Part shown: piece after piece, positions 12,972-22,916 of the stretch
How positions within the stretch are numbered: position 1 is the first letter of the stretch
How the letters are laid out: every line of letters begins with the position of its first letter
Origin: Linyphia triangularis
Taxonomy: Eukaryota > Arthropoda > Arachnida > Araneae > Linyphiidae
Assembly (NCBI GenBank): GCA_963978545.1
Contig: OZ021726.1
Span: forward strand, 50,637,959 to 50,701,958
Direction of reading: 5' to 3'
Length of the DNA: 64,000 nucleotides
Notes under the pieces: model-generated
What the model was told of the DNA's origin: nothing
Seen by the model: the letters and a program-made list of their open reading frames with translations, nothing else
The model's database searches: none
Translations under genes and position numbers: made by a program

Positions 12972-13842
12972 ATTTTAAAAGAGATTGTCTTAGTTTTATT
13001 GTAAAAATGTTGCAAACTCGCATGATTAAATCACCATTAAACTATACAATTGTTCGTCATGTCTAAATCCTAGATAAATGGTAAAAGGTTGTTGGAGCAA
13101 AAATTTAAATTTTTTAACAGGGTGTCTACTGGTCACAAAAATATGCCGAAAATGGGTCTCGAAAAATTACCGAAATCGTTAATTCCAGGTGTGTATAGTG
13201 GGGCAGGTACGCGGCAGTACGTCGTACCGGTACTTTTTGGAGATTTTTTTTAATAAATAACTTATAATTCTTAAATCTTTATGCATGTATTAGATATAAA
13301 TAAGTGAGTAAATAAATACGCAAATTCAGAGTATATTAAGCTTTTTTACATAATAATTTATGTAAAATATTGTGAATTTACCTTTTATATTTAAAAAATC
13401 CCAGATTTCAGTTACGCCCTGGTTTCCTAGGAAAGCGTTCCCGTGATCCAGAGTTCACATGAAAACGGAGAGTGACGTCACGAACCGGTCAGATTTTCGA
13501 CAGAACGTGTCGTTGAGCATTTGCTGTAATACCTCCACAATCGGCAAGCTTGCGTAATGGGGACATTTCTTTTAGCATTACAACCCTGGTAAATTTTGTC
13601 CCGAAAATTTTTCTCCTCCAGGGATGGGATTCCTTCCGCCGATCAGTGAATTTCCCCACTTTATATAATTTTTCTGCTTTTTTTTTTTTTACAAATTTCA
13701 AAGAAAATCAAAAAAATTCTATTGATTTCGTAGATAGAGAGTAATTACTCCTTCCCCTCTCTTCAAACATGGTTCAATTTCTAAGTTTTCAGGTTTTTTG
13801 ACTAAAATTTCGAACGTGTGTGAGTAGTTAGAAATTGGGGCT

Positions 13843-13860
13843 CCTGCCTCATAAGGCGGG
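13843..13860. promoter_or_regulatory. Subterminal hairpin of the giant element (left)
   Basis: CCTGCCT at 13,843-13,849 pairs with AGGCGGG at 13,854-13,860 (one G-T wobble) around a CATA loop. Its mirror copy is at the right end, near 34,299-34,316. A conserved hairpin about 20 bases from each terminus is a plausible recognition structure for mobilisation, but that role is inferred. Confidence 0.5.
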
Positions 13861-13917
13861 ATGGTGTGGGGGCGTGCTTCTAAGTGAACAACTTAGAGAT
13901 ATAGGCTTTTTTATATA

Positions 13918-14440
13918 TGACGTCACAATGGGTATAGAGCAGAAATGACGTCATAACTTGTTTTATGTTAAAGTTTAGTTAGGTGGCAACACCTTACATC
14001 TTGAGACATAGATTAAAGGCGGAGTTGAGTTGTATTTATGCTGCTTTTAAACGAAAACGTAATAGTAATAGGCTCTAATTGTAAGACGTCACTGTGGGAA
14101 TGACGTCATAGAGAGAATATGTTAAAGTTTAACTTTTTAAGTGTGGCAACACCCTGATATAGTTTTAAGGAGGGATGCGGGATGGGTCGAGGGCTCTATG
14201 ACGTCACTGGTAGTTGAGTTGTTCTAGGGCAGCTTCTAAACGAATAACTTAGAGTTATAGGTACTTTTACTAGTGACGTAATATCTGTAAGAGATATTGT
14301 CTACACTAAATATTCTTCTCTGATTGGTCGGTTTTAGACAAGGGACTAAATACTCTCTTCTCATTGACTGTACGGTTTAGTCAGACAGTTTTCTACAAAG
14401 TGTAGGGTAGTGGTGCAATCTAGAGGTGAATTTAAGAGAT
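13918..14440. repeat. Left terminal field: ~200-bp units with TGACGTCA palindromes
   Basis: Tandem, diverged units of about 200 bp share the landmarks CTTCTAA, TGACGTCA, GTTAAAGTTT and GTGGCAACACC. Exact TGACGTCA occurs at 13,918, 13,946, 14,101 and 14,199, with near-matches at 14,084 (AGACGTCA) and near 14,274 (TGACGTAA). TGACGTCA is the full palindromic cAMP-response-element site bound by CREB/ATF-type bZIP proteins. Whether it works here as a transcription-factor site or a transposase-binding site is unknown. Confidence 0.7.
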
Positions 14441-15186
14441 ATTTATATTAAATTTTTAAGAACAGAGATACATGCAAATAAAAATCTTAACACGACTTTT
14501 AAATTTAATAAAAGTGAAGGCCATTTGCTAAGGGTCTAAAGAACCCTAACCCCGAGCTACACGTGACATTTCAATATTTTACTAAACAATTGTTAAAATA
14601 TCGACTATCGGACGCTGCCTTCATGGGAACTCATCTACCCACCCCACTTACCTAAACAATTTTGAATAAGCTAATTTAAAAGACTTTAGAAAATGTTAAT
14701 TATTTTTAAGCTAAATTTTAAAAGTGAGGACCCACCTCCGGCCCGATACCTCTTTTAGGAAGAATTGGTACCGCCTCACTCTTCCCTATAAAAAGAAAAA
14801 ACTTATTCCAAAGAACATATATTTCTTTGAAATATGAGGTCACTAACCAACCATCCAATACTGAATTTCATGAAAATTTTAATCTGTCTAAACATTTTTT
14901 CATGGAAATTTTAGTTTTGAAACAAATTATTTAAACACTAATATAAAAAAAAAATTATTTTTAATAGAAATTTTGACTAATATCTAGTTCTATGTAGCTT
15001 TTTCTGAAAACACTTAATGAATTTCACTACAATTTTAACTTACCCTTAACAGTTTTGATGAAAATTGTAATTTAGATACACACAAATTTAACTTTAGCGT
15101 TACAGTTTACTCTTCATACAAATGTGCAGAAATATCTTAATTTTTTTAACTAGCATATCTTTCTTTATGATGTTATTACCAATGAC

Positions 15187-15495
15187 TCCCAACGGCTCCC
15201 AATTGGCTCTCAATGGCTCCCAATACCTGATAAATGCTCCCTAACTGCTCCCAATACCTTTTAAATGCTCCCCAACTGCTCCCAGTACCTTTTAAATGCT
15301 CCCTAACTGCTCCCAATACCCGCTAAATGCTCCCTAACTGCTCCCAATACCTGCTAAATGCTCCCTAACTGCTCCCAATACCTTTTAAATGCTTCCTAAC
15401 TGCTCCCAATACATGTTAAATGCTCTCAATACCTGTTAAATGCTCCCTAAATGCTCCCAATACCTGCTAAATGCTCCCTAACTACTCCCAATGGC
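15187..15495. repeat. 31-bp minisatellite in left arm
   Basis: About ten copies of a ~31-base unit, roughly CTGCTCCCAATACC followed by a variable four bases and TAAATGCTCCCTAA. Variants inside it (CCTTTT, CCTGCT, CCCGCT, CATGTT) differ between units. The mirrored array in the right arm spans about 32,350-32,665, with a similar but not identical order of variants. Confidence 0.85.
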
Positions 15496-15553
15496 TCTTG
15501 AGTCCCGACAGTTGAGCTTTACCCCAGTAAACTTGTTAGAAATTAATCTGTCT

Positions 15554-15665
15554 GGGGCCGTTCAAATATTACGTAAGCACCTAGGGGGGGGGGGTTAGCG
15601 ATTTGCTTACTTTTGCTGATAAGGGGAGAGGGGAGGGGGTATGAGAGATGCTTACGTAAGCATTT
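15554..15665. mobile_element. MITE-like unit with ACGTAAGC ends (left arm, 1)
   Basis: Starts GGGGCCGTTCAAATATTACG, contains a G-rich middle with GCGATTTGCTTACTTTTGCTG, and closes at the palindrome GCTTACGTAAGC. The same architecture recurs in the same orientation at 16,437-16,558. No coding capacity. The superfamily was not assigned. Confidence 0.5.
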
Positions 15666-16129
15666 AATAATCCCTTTATTTCTAAAAAAAATTGAAACTT
15701 ACAAAAAATTTCACTTTTGTACCCCAAGTTCTAGGATAAGTGACTTTCCATTCAAATCGATCTAAGGGATTTAAACTTACGTCACATAAGAGTGACGTAC
15801 TCTGCCTTCAGCCAATTACAATCAAACATTGATGATGCAAAATACTGCAGTTTCAAAATGAATAAAGGGGATTCCCCTCTTTTGGGTGTTTGGAGACGTT
15901 AATCCTACATTAAACCTAACTTATGTTACAGACAATTTTTGTTTTTGTTTCGCTTGGCGACTGGCGGGCGCCTAAGATGGAACAGTAGTTGGTTTAAGGT
16001 TCAAGATTCCGAATTGAATTGTGTTTTGAACAAGTTTCTTTTTCCACTGCAATCCTTCTTGAACTTTTTGAAGATTAAGCAAATATAGTTGCTCTGCTTT
16101 CTGTTTGCTTTTTTAAAAAACAACAACAT

Positions 16130-16336
16130 ATGTCTTCATTTCGTGAAATTTTATATAAAAAGCTGTTTGAAGCTTTTAAAAAGTCTACATCAAACAAACC
16201 CTTGAAAGATATTCAGGATATAAATAATGAGGTATGGCGTCATTTTAAAAATGCCTCTTAAAATGACGAAGAACTAGAAGTGTTGGTGTTAAAAAGAGTC
16301 GAAGAAGAATTACGAAAGGCAACTAGAAAAAATTAA
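16130..16336 (+). pseudogene. 69-codon frame with one internal stop (left arm)
   Basis: From an ATG at 16,130 a coding-like frame starts MSSFREILYKKLFEAFKK and runs to TAA at 16,334-16,336. A single in-frame TAA at 16,259-16,261 (codon 44) interrupts it. Beyond the stop the frame is still protein-like and strongly charged (LKRVEEELRKATRKN), and it reads as mainly helical. No family is recognised with confidence. The identical break in the right-arm copy means the stop predates or was shared by the arms. It may be the last trace of the element's own gene. Confidence 0.45.
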
Positions 16337-16436
16337 GTTAAAGTTCATTATTTGCAATGAAGCCTAACTTTTTTTTAGATTATTAAAGTTACAAAAAAAA
16401 AAATCAGGAGCAGAGGGGGGGGGGGGGCGGGTTACC

Positions 16437-16558
16437 GTATGCATGCTTACGTAATTATAGAGGGGGAGTATGCGATTTGCTTATTTTTGCTGACAAGGGG
16501 GGGGGGAGCGGGGTCAAAAATTACCAAAAACATGCTTACGTAATATTTGAACGACACC
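16437..16558. mobile_element. MITE-like unit with ACGTAAGC ends (left arm, 2)
   Basis: Contains GCATGCTTACGTAA at one end and TTACGTAATATTTGAACG at the other, with the same internal GCGATTTGCTTATTTTTGCTG and G-rich run as the unit at 15,554. Direct orientation of two copies flanking about 0.8 kb may mean the intervening DNA once moved with them. Mirror copies lie in the right arm. Confidence 0.5.
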
Positions 16559-16674
16559 TCTATGTTAGTTATATTAATCAAGAAAGCTTTTATTCTACAA
16601 TGATACTTACTTAAGTTGATGAATAGCAACACAGAGCTAGCTGCTAATGCTGAATAGAGATGTGATAACTGATT

Positions 16675-18460
16675 TTGGATACTCTAATGCCTAAATAAGA
16701 GAGAAAAAGTAACATACTTGAACATCTTACAACTAAGAATTCAAAAGTGAACGTGAAAATTTACTTTACGAATAAACATCATGTCTTTAAAATGTGTACG
16801 AATATCACTAAATAAGTTTAAAAAGTAACATACTTCAACTCTCTACGATAAAAAAACTTTAACATTTACGTAAAAGGTTTACTTTACACATAAAAATCAC
16901 TTTAAAATGTGTAAAAATATCGCTAAATAAGAGAAAAAAAGTAATTTTAAATTTCTAAGATAAATATTTAACCTTTAGGCGAAAATTTCCTTCATATATA
17001 AAAATCACGACTTTAAAATATGACATACAAGAGAAAAGTAACGTACTTAAACTTTCTACGACAAATAACTTTAACATTAACGTAAAAATGTACTTTACAC
17101 ATAAAAATCACTTTAAAATGTTTAAAAATATCGCTAAATAAGAGAAAAATAGTAACTTACTTGAAATTTCTAAGACAAATATTTAACCTTTACGCGAAAA
17201 TTCACTTCACATATAAAAATCATGACTTTAAAAAATTACATGCAAGAGAAAAGTAACATACTTAAACTTTCTATGACAAATAACTTTAACATTAACGTAA
17301 AAATTTACTTTCGACATAAAAATCCCGTCTTTAAAACATGTATCGCAAAATAAAAGAAAAAAAGTAACATACTTAAACTTTGTACGATAAATAATTTTAA
17401 CATTAACGTAAAAAAAATTTACTTCACATATAAAAATTACGACTTTAAATGTGACATATAAGAAGAATTAACATACTTAAATTTTCTACGATAAATAATT
17501 TTAGCCTTTGCGTGAAAATTTACTACATATATAAAAATCACGTCTTTAAAATATTGCTAAATAATAGAAAAAGGTAACATACTTAAACTTTCTATAACAA
17601 ATAACTTTAACAGTAACGTAAAAATGTACTTTACACATAAAAATCACGACTTTAAATTTGACATGTAAGAGAAAAGTATAACACATCTATAATTTCTACG
17701 ACAAGAAATTCAAACATTGCCATTCATGTCTTTAAAATGTATAATGACAAATCTAATTTTTAGAAAAAATAAACACTAAAAATTTACAAGGCAAAGAATT
17801 TAAAATTTAACGTGAAAATTAACTTTACATGTACAGTCATACTTTTATGTCAACGATAAATAAGAGTAAAAAAAATAAGCTCTAAAAATTTACAAGGCAA
17901 AGAATTTAAATAATACGCGAAAATTTACCTCACATATAAAAATTGTCTTTCAAATTTGTTAGAATAACGTTAAATTAGAGAACAAGAAACACTAAAAATT
18001 TATAAGGTAAGAAACTTACAGAATACGCGAAAATTTATTTCACACATTTTATCTTTAAAATGTGTAAGAATAATGCTAAATTAGAGAGAGAGAAAAGTAA
18101 CATACTTAAACTTTCTTCGACAAAAATTTAAACAATATGCGAAATTTTCATACACAATTATTTTCTTAGATTAATGTTAAATAATGGAAAATTAATAAAA
18201 ATTTCAAAGATAAAGAATTTTAACTTTCACGAAAATTTACTTCTTATATAAATATCATGTCTTTAAACTTTAACGTGACAATTTACTTTTCATATACAAT
18301 TATATTCTTAGGTTAATGTTAAATAAGGGAAATTTGAAAATAATAAAAATTTCAAAGATAAAGAATTTTAACCTTTACACGAAAATTTACTTCACATATA
18401 AATATCAAGTCTTTCAACTTTAACGTGGCAATTTACTTTTCATATACAATTCAGTCTTTA
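16675..18460. repeat. Satellite of ~110-bp units, A/B dimer organisation (left arm)
   Basis: About 16 diverged tandem copies of a ~105-115-base unit, recognisable by GTAACATACTTAAACTTTCT, AACGTAAAAATTTACTT and CACATAAAAATCACG. Units tend to alternate between one type with ATATCGCTAAATAAGAGAAA and another with GACATACAAGAGAAAAGTA. This gives a higher-order dimer near 215 bases over the middle part. Copies toward 17,700-18,400 are more diverged. Confidence 0.8.
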
Positions 18461-18461
18461 A

Positions 18462-18690
18462 ACGGGAAGATAAACATGTGACGGTAATTAACCAATCAGG
18501 GTAGCGGTAGATGATACGCCACTCGCCGGCATTTTTAGACCGGAGGATGAGTCACGCTAAAACTTGTTGAAACTGGTCGGGAGACTTGTACAGCAAGAAC
18601 GGGAAGATAAGCACGTGACGGTATCAACCAATTAAGATAAAGATCGATGCGCAAGCAGCGGGTGACTCTATGGTGTGACAGCAGATCTTT
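18462..18690. promoter_or_regulatory. Promoter-like motif cluster (left arm)
   Basis: GC-richer than its surroundings, and contains a partial duplication: ACGGGAAGATAA starts at 18,462 and again at 18,599. Each copy is followed by an E-box-like core (ACATGTGACG; CACGTG at 18,612-18,617) and a CCAAT box (18,492 and in AACCAATTAAG). AP-1-type TGAGTCA is at 18,548-18,554. On the minus strand it lies directly upstream of the 18,705-18,956 open frame only if that frame were transcribed from here; the geometry places it on the frame's 3' side. No transcript evidence is available. Confidence 0.35.
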
Positions 18691-18704
18691 GAGATTATCG
18701 TTTC

Positions 18705-18980
18705 CTACTTTACCTTTTTCATAATGAAATGACTGTGTAAACTTGGAATGAGTGAAGTGGATTTCAAAGACACCATAGTCAGTGAAGGTAGAATTCGTAT
18801 GGACTTTCTTCCAAAAATATGATTCACCTGAAGATTATTTCTATTTGAAAACTTTTCTGTTATCAAAAACATTGAATATCTTTCAAACTCAGTGGAATTA
18901 TTTGCTACAATACGGGTAAAACTTGACAAAATTGTTACATAGAAGAAAAATAGCAAGTGATTTAAAATGAATACTAGTTA
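18705..18980 (-). other. Open frame of ~83 codons without ATG at its start (left arm)
   Basis: On the minus strand an open frame begins with a non-ATG codon (TTG at 18,956) and ends at TAG/TAA beside 18,705. Translation begins LLFFFYVTILSSFTRIV, hydrophobic enough to resemble a signal or anchor segment. The first internal ATG lies about 28 codons in. The text near its end includes AAAAAG|GTAAAGT, a good splice-donor match, so it may be an exon rather than a whole gene. No family recognised. The copy in the other arm differs by one residue. Confidence 0.25.
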
Positions 18981-20082
18981 TAGATACTCTAAAGAAAAAA
19001 TTTCACCTCTACTTTTCAATCGGAAAAGCAATACAAGTTGGAAATTTATGTTACTTTAAGAAAGACAATTTACTTTGTAATAATATACGTTAAGGTGTCA
19101 TATTAACTCGTGCAATAAATGCTGACTAAGGATTATTTTACTTATCAATCTAAGAAAGGTGAATTGGGGGGAAAATATTAAATAAATTGTAGATATTAAA
19201 TACATTATAGATATCATTCAAGTTTTGAAAATCACCTGCGAAACTTTTAAAACATCTTAAGATAATTTGAAACAAACTTGCGAATTATATGTAAACTACA
19301 TAACTTTTTATATTCTAAAAGAAAATCACAAGTAATTTAGTTAACTTTTTTCATGGTAACACTCATATTCAATGACATGTTTTAAAATTTAACCTTCTTT
19401 ACATGATAATAGTTATAAATTTTTTCAATCTCAGATGCGATATACTATTATTTCTAATATATATGTTATGAATTGTGTAAAGTTTTTAAAAGAGTATATG
19501 CAAATCACCAATCAGAAACATAAATATAACATCATTCAAACAAATTAAAATAATAAGATATTTCCCTTAGTTGAAATAGTTAATTACTCATGTGATGGAA
19601 TATACTTAGAAAATTTAACTACTGAAAAAAGTTTGCTAGGCAAACTTAAAGAATTTTTTTTCCCTCCGAAAAACTAGCATAAATTTGAAAAATGTATAGT
19701 TTGTTACTACGTAAAATTGAACATCATCTGGACAGACTAAATTATACGTGAAATTTTTTATTTGAGAGGTGTTGACAATATATTATTAATATAGAAATTT
19801 TTAACTTCCACCCATAATTTCTAAATGACTTATACATAAATTTCAGAAAACTGAAACGGAATGTGTTTTACAAGACGCTTATTTTGTAAGATGAATATTC
19901 AATATTATTATAATTGAGCAAAGTTCATTGCGGAAAAAAACTTGTAAAAGTTACTTATATTTTGAAAACAGTTTAAAATATCCTTTTAAATTTATGAATG
20001 CTCGCTTTCGAAAGACACAAATAAAACTAATATTACTCATAATTAACACATGCATAACATTAGTGAAACAAAGTGAAATTTT
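18981..20082. other. Inner AT-rich part of the left arm
   Basis: About 1.1 kb of AT-rich sequence, mirrored at 27,775-28,880. No repeat units and no coding frame recognised. Homology between arms stops at 20,082, where gypsy-type integrase sequence begins. Confidence 0.6.
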
Positions 20083-20420
20083 ACATGTTTATACCATTTA
20101 GTTGGATCTTCAATAGAAAGCTTCGTTAAGACGGGGATTAGTGTCGCGTAAAATTTTTCTGTTTGACCATTTCCAAGGGAAACACCTGTTGTAATGGTGA
20201 TATGTTCGATATTTTCGTCTTGGCAATATTTTTGAAATTCTTTCGATGTGAATGCTGAAGCTTTATCAGAAATTATACGTCTTGGATTTCCAAATGATGT
20301 TTGTTGTTGTTTTAATTTTTCAAGAGCGTCATATGTTGAAGTCGATTTGACGGGGTAAATCCAAATAAATTTTGTGAATGCATCTACGACAGTAAATATG
20401 TGTTTATAATTCTTATTAGT
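20083..20420 (-). pseudogene. Gypsy integrase core, truncated at the arm junction
   Basis: After the stop at about 20,420 the same coding phase continues with FTVVDAFTKFIW, then RIISDKASAF (second catalytic Asp), then NGQTEKF (catalytic Glu region). It stops abruptly at 20,083, where left-arm sequence begins. The C-terminal integrase part and everything 3' of it are absent. The sharp junction points to a deletion at, or recombination with, the inner edge of the arm. Confidence 0.8.
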
Positions 20421-21857
20421 TTATGTAAGAGGAGCCAAGAAATCAATATGAAACGTGTCAAGTGGCGCATCTCCTTTTGGAATAGGATGTAAAAAACCTT
20501 CTTGTTTGCCAGATTTTCGAGATGATAGTATGCATTGTACACAATTTGAAATTACGTTTTCTACTACTTTTCGTATGTTAGGAAAATAAAATTGTTGTTT
20601 AACGAGAGTTTCCGTCTTGTTTATGCTGAAATGATCTTTAGAATGTTCGAGTTGCACTATTTGATTTTGCATATCGAATGGTATTATCAACAGTTCTTGG
20701 TCATCGACCAATTTATAAAGAACGTTATTTCTTAATATGTAATCTGTTGTTGCTGACTGTTCAAGTAATTGTTTGATACTTGATGTGAATTCGTCTTTTG
20801 CTTGTGCTTCTCTGATTTTCTGTGTCATTGCGTTGTGTTGCAAAACCATGACAGGATAACGGCTGAGGGTATCTACATGACGCATTTGTGTACCTGGCCT
20901 GTGGAGTATTTCATAGTTAAATTCTTCTAAGAAAAGAGCATATCTTGCTATTTTAGGTGGCAAGTCTCGTTTTGACATTGTCTGTTGAAAAGCTTGGCAA
21001 TCTGTATAGATTTGAAATTTAGTTCCTATTAGGTAACGTCTGAATTTTTTCAGCGCTTCGACAATAGCTAATGCCTCTAACTCGTAACTAGAATATTTGT
21101 CTTCTTGGGGAGATGTTTTTCGACTCATAAAATGTATTGGATGTATGTTATTATCTGAATCGCTTTGGAAAAGTATGGCACCAAATCCCTTAGAACTAGC
21201 ATCACAGTGTACTTGTAAAGGGAATCCCTGTTGATAAAGGTTTAATACAGGTTCTGATGATAGGACTTGTTTTAAGGTAAGGAAAGCTTGTTTTTGATCC
21301 TGACCAAAATGAAATGGAACTTTATCTCTTAACAGGTCACTCAAGGGTCTTGCGATCAGTGCATAATCCTTGATGAATTTACGAAAATGGCCACTTAAAC
21401 CTAAAAATGATTGAATGTGTTTTTGTGTTTTAGGTTCTGGAAAATTTATAACAGCGCTTGTATTAGCTGTAGAGGGACGAATCGTACCCTTCTCCAAGAT
21501 ATGACCAAGAAAATTTATCTTCCGTTGTAGGAAACTACACTTCTTAAAATTTAACTGAAGTCCATAACTCGATGCTACTTCAAAAACTCTTTTAAGTTTA
21601 GAAATACCTTCTGCTTCAATTATTGAATGAATTAAAATATCGTCCATGAAAATAACAATAGTTCCTTCGTTTAACAGTTCTCTAAACACTATTTGTATAA
21701 ATTTTTGAAAGATAGACGGCCCGTTTGAGACTCCGAAAGGTACTGAATTAAAGACATACTGGTTATTATGTGTAACAAAACTGGTATATTTACGACTATC
21801 AGCATGCACTTTGATGTGAAAATATGCATTTTTCATATCTACGTTCGAGAAAAACAT
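20421..21857 (-). pseudogene. Gypsy pol: reverse transcriptase, RNase H, integrase zinc domain
   Basis: Longest intact pol segment (478 codons, from an internal ATG). Residues 1-75 hold the reverse-transcriptase palm with VDMKNAYFHI and the catalytic box IFMDD (the Y of YxDD is F-M here). About 190-310 is RNase H, with HCDASSKGFGA, YELEALAIVEAL and YTDCQA giving the D-E-D residues. About 395-440 is the integrase HHCC zinc domain, ending near SNCVQC. The frame closes just inside the integrase core after HIDFLAPL, where a stop near 20,421 interrupts it. Confidence 0.85.
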
Positions 21858-22669
21858 AGCTCCTTGTAATTTATTAAAAATATCTTCGATGAGCTGTAGT
21901 GGAAACCTTTCTTTAATTGTTTTTTATTTAACTGGCGATAATCGACGCAAATCCTGGTGCAGCCATTTTTTTTCTTAACAAGAACTGGTTCTGAATAATC
22001 GGATGTTTCTTCCGAAATAACACCATCTCTTAACCATTGATTTATCTGCTTGTCAACTTCAATCTTTTCAGAATCGGCCATACGTCGCGCACGGTGTGAT
22101 ATTGGTATCTCATCGGAAAGAACTATCTTCATTTGTAAATTAGTATCCTTTATTTTATTTGGCTTATAAGATTTAATAATATCTTCGACTTCCTTATCAT
22201 GAGAAATATTTGTTATGTGCGAAAGATCAATTTCAGAATAAATCGCATCACCAATTGTAAATATACAAATATCCGAAATTTTTTCCAACTCATCATTCTT
22301 TTTTTCTTTATTTGCGCTTTTTATTTCGAAAGGATCATATTCCGATTCAGCAGTTTTTTTATTTTCTGTATTAGTCATAGACGAAACAGATTTCTTGTAG
22401 AAGCAATCCATTGGCGCCGGGAATTCATCTTCGGAAATCATTCGGCAGGAATTCGGAGCGGTGTCAAAAAGATCAACTGCTTGAGATTTAAAAAGAGTAT
22501 TTTCCTGGCCTTTAATTTTGTTTTGCAAAGATGGAATCTTAGTTGCAGACATGTGTGGGTGTATATTTTTAGAATCTTTATAGTTTCCTTCTCCTGAAGA
22601 TTTGGAATGTAGATTTTGTGCGTTTTTAATTTTATTTTCTGTTGTTACGTAATCAGATTTTTTGGGCAT
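21839..22669 (-). pseudogene. Gypsy pol, N-terminal part up to the start of reverse transcriptase
   Basis: An open segment of pol between two breaks. The first ~190 residues are a charged linker. The last part contains the conserved opening of Ty3/gypsy reverse transcriptase (MADSEKIEVDKQINQWLRDG, then PVLVKKKNG, then CVDYRQLN). Shortly after that motif the frame shifts at a T-rich run near 21,920, so the last ~25 residues are out of frame. Upstream, between 22,670 and 22,916, coding traces continue in another phase with at least one stop. The breaks are described here and not repaired. Confidence 0.75.
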
Positions 22670-22916
22670 GTGTGGAAGTTTATTTTCCTAAAAAGTTTGA
22701 TTTGGATATTTTTCCTTTTTCTCTTCGATATTTCGAAACAACTTGCTTCCGGTTATTGGAAGGGGGTTTGTAGATTGGCCTTTACATGTATAAAGATCCT
22801 GATATATCTGAGGTGGGATTATTAAATCTTTACTTATATTTTCGCAGACGGCTGCTGTAACGATTATAGAATTTTGTGGGTGTTTTGGATTTTTGTATTG
22901 GAATTTATTTTTTGTA

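Larger units (their letters stand above)
9729..13822. other. Intergenic DNA between zinc-finger gene and giant element
   Basis: Begins with the probable 3' UTR of the zinc-finger gene. The rest is AT-rich with T runs (11,711-11,727) and a C/T run near 12,412-12,433. GTGTCTACTGGTCACAAAAA near 13,123 and the GTACGTCGTACCGGTAC palindrome near 13,214 look like parts of old repeats. A short coding-like frame at 12,751-12,971 is listed separately. The final bases, TGTGTG at 13,817-13,822, form the left copy of the putative target duplication of the giant element. Confidence 0.4.
13823..20082 (+). repeat. Left arm of the giant inverted repeat
   Basis: Runs from the outer terminus to about 20,082, where homology with the right arm stops at GTGAAATTT. 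In order inwards: terminal hairpin and TGACGTCA field (13,843-14,440), spacer, 31-bp minisatellite (about 15,187-15,495), two MITE-like units with a short decayed ORF between them (15,554-16,558), ~110-bp satellite (16,675-18,460), promoter-like block (18,462-18,690), an open frame on the minus strand, and about 1.1 kb of featureless AT-rich DNA. Compared with the right arm it lacks about 0.3 kb just inside its outer end. Confidence 0.85.

Noticed and set aside
22199..22825. Plus-strand frames opposite the gypsy pol region
   Set aside because: Antisense shadows of the minus-strand pol, with Phe/Ile-rich translation typical of reversed A-rich coding sequence.
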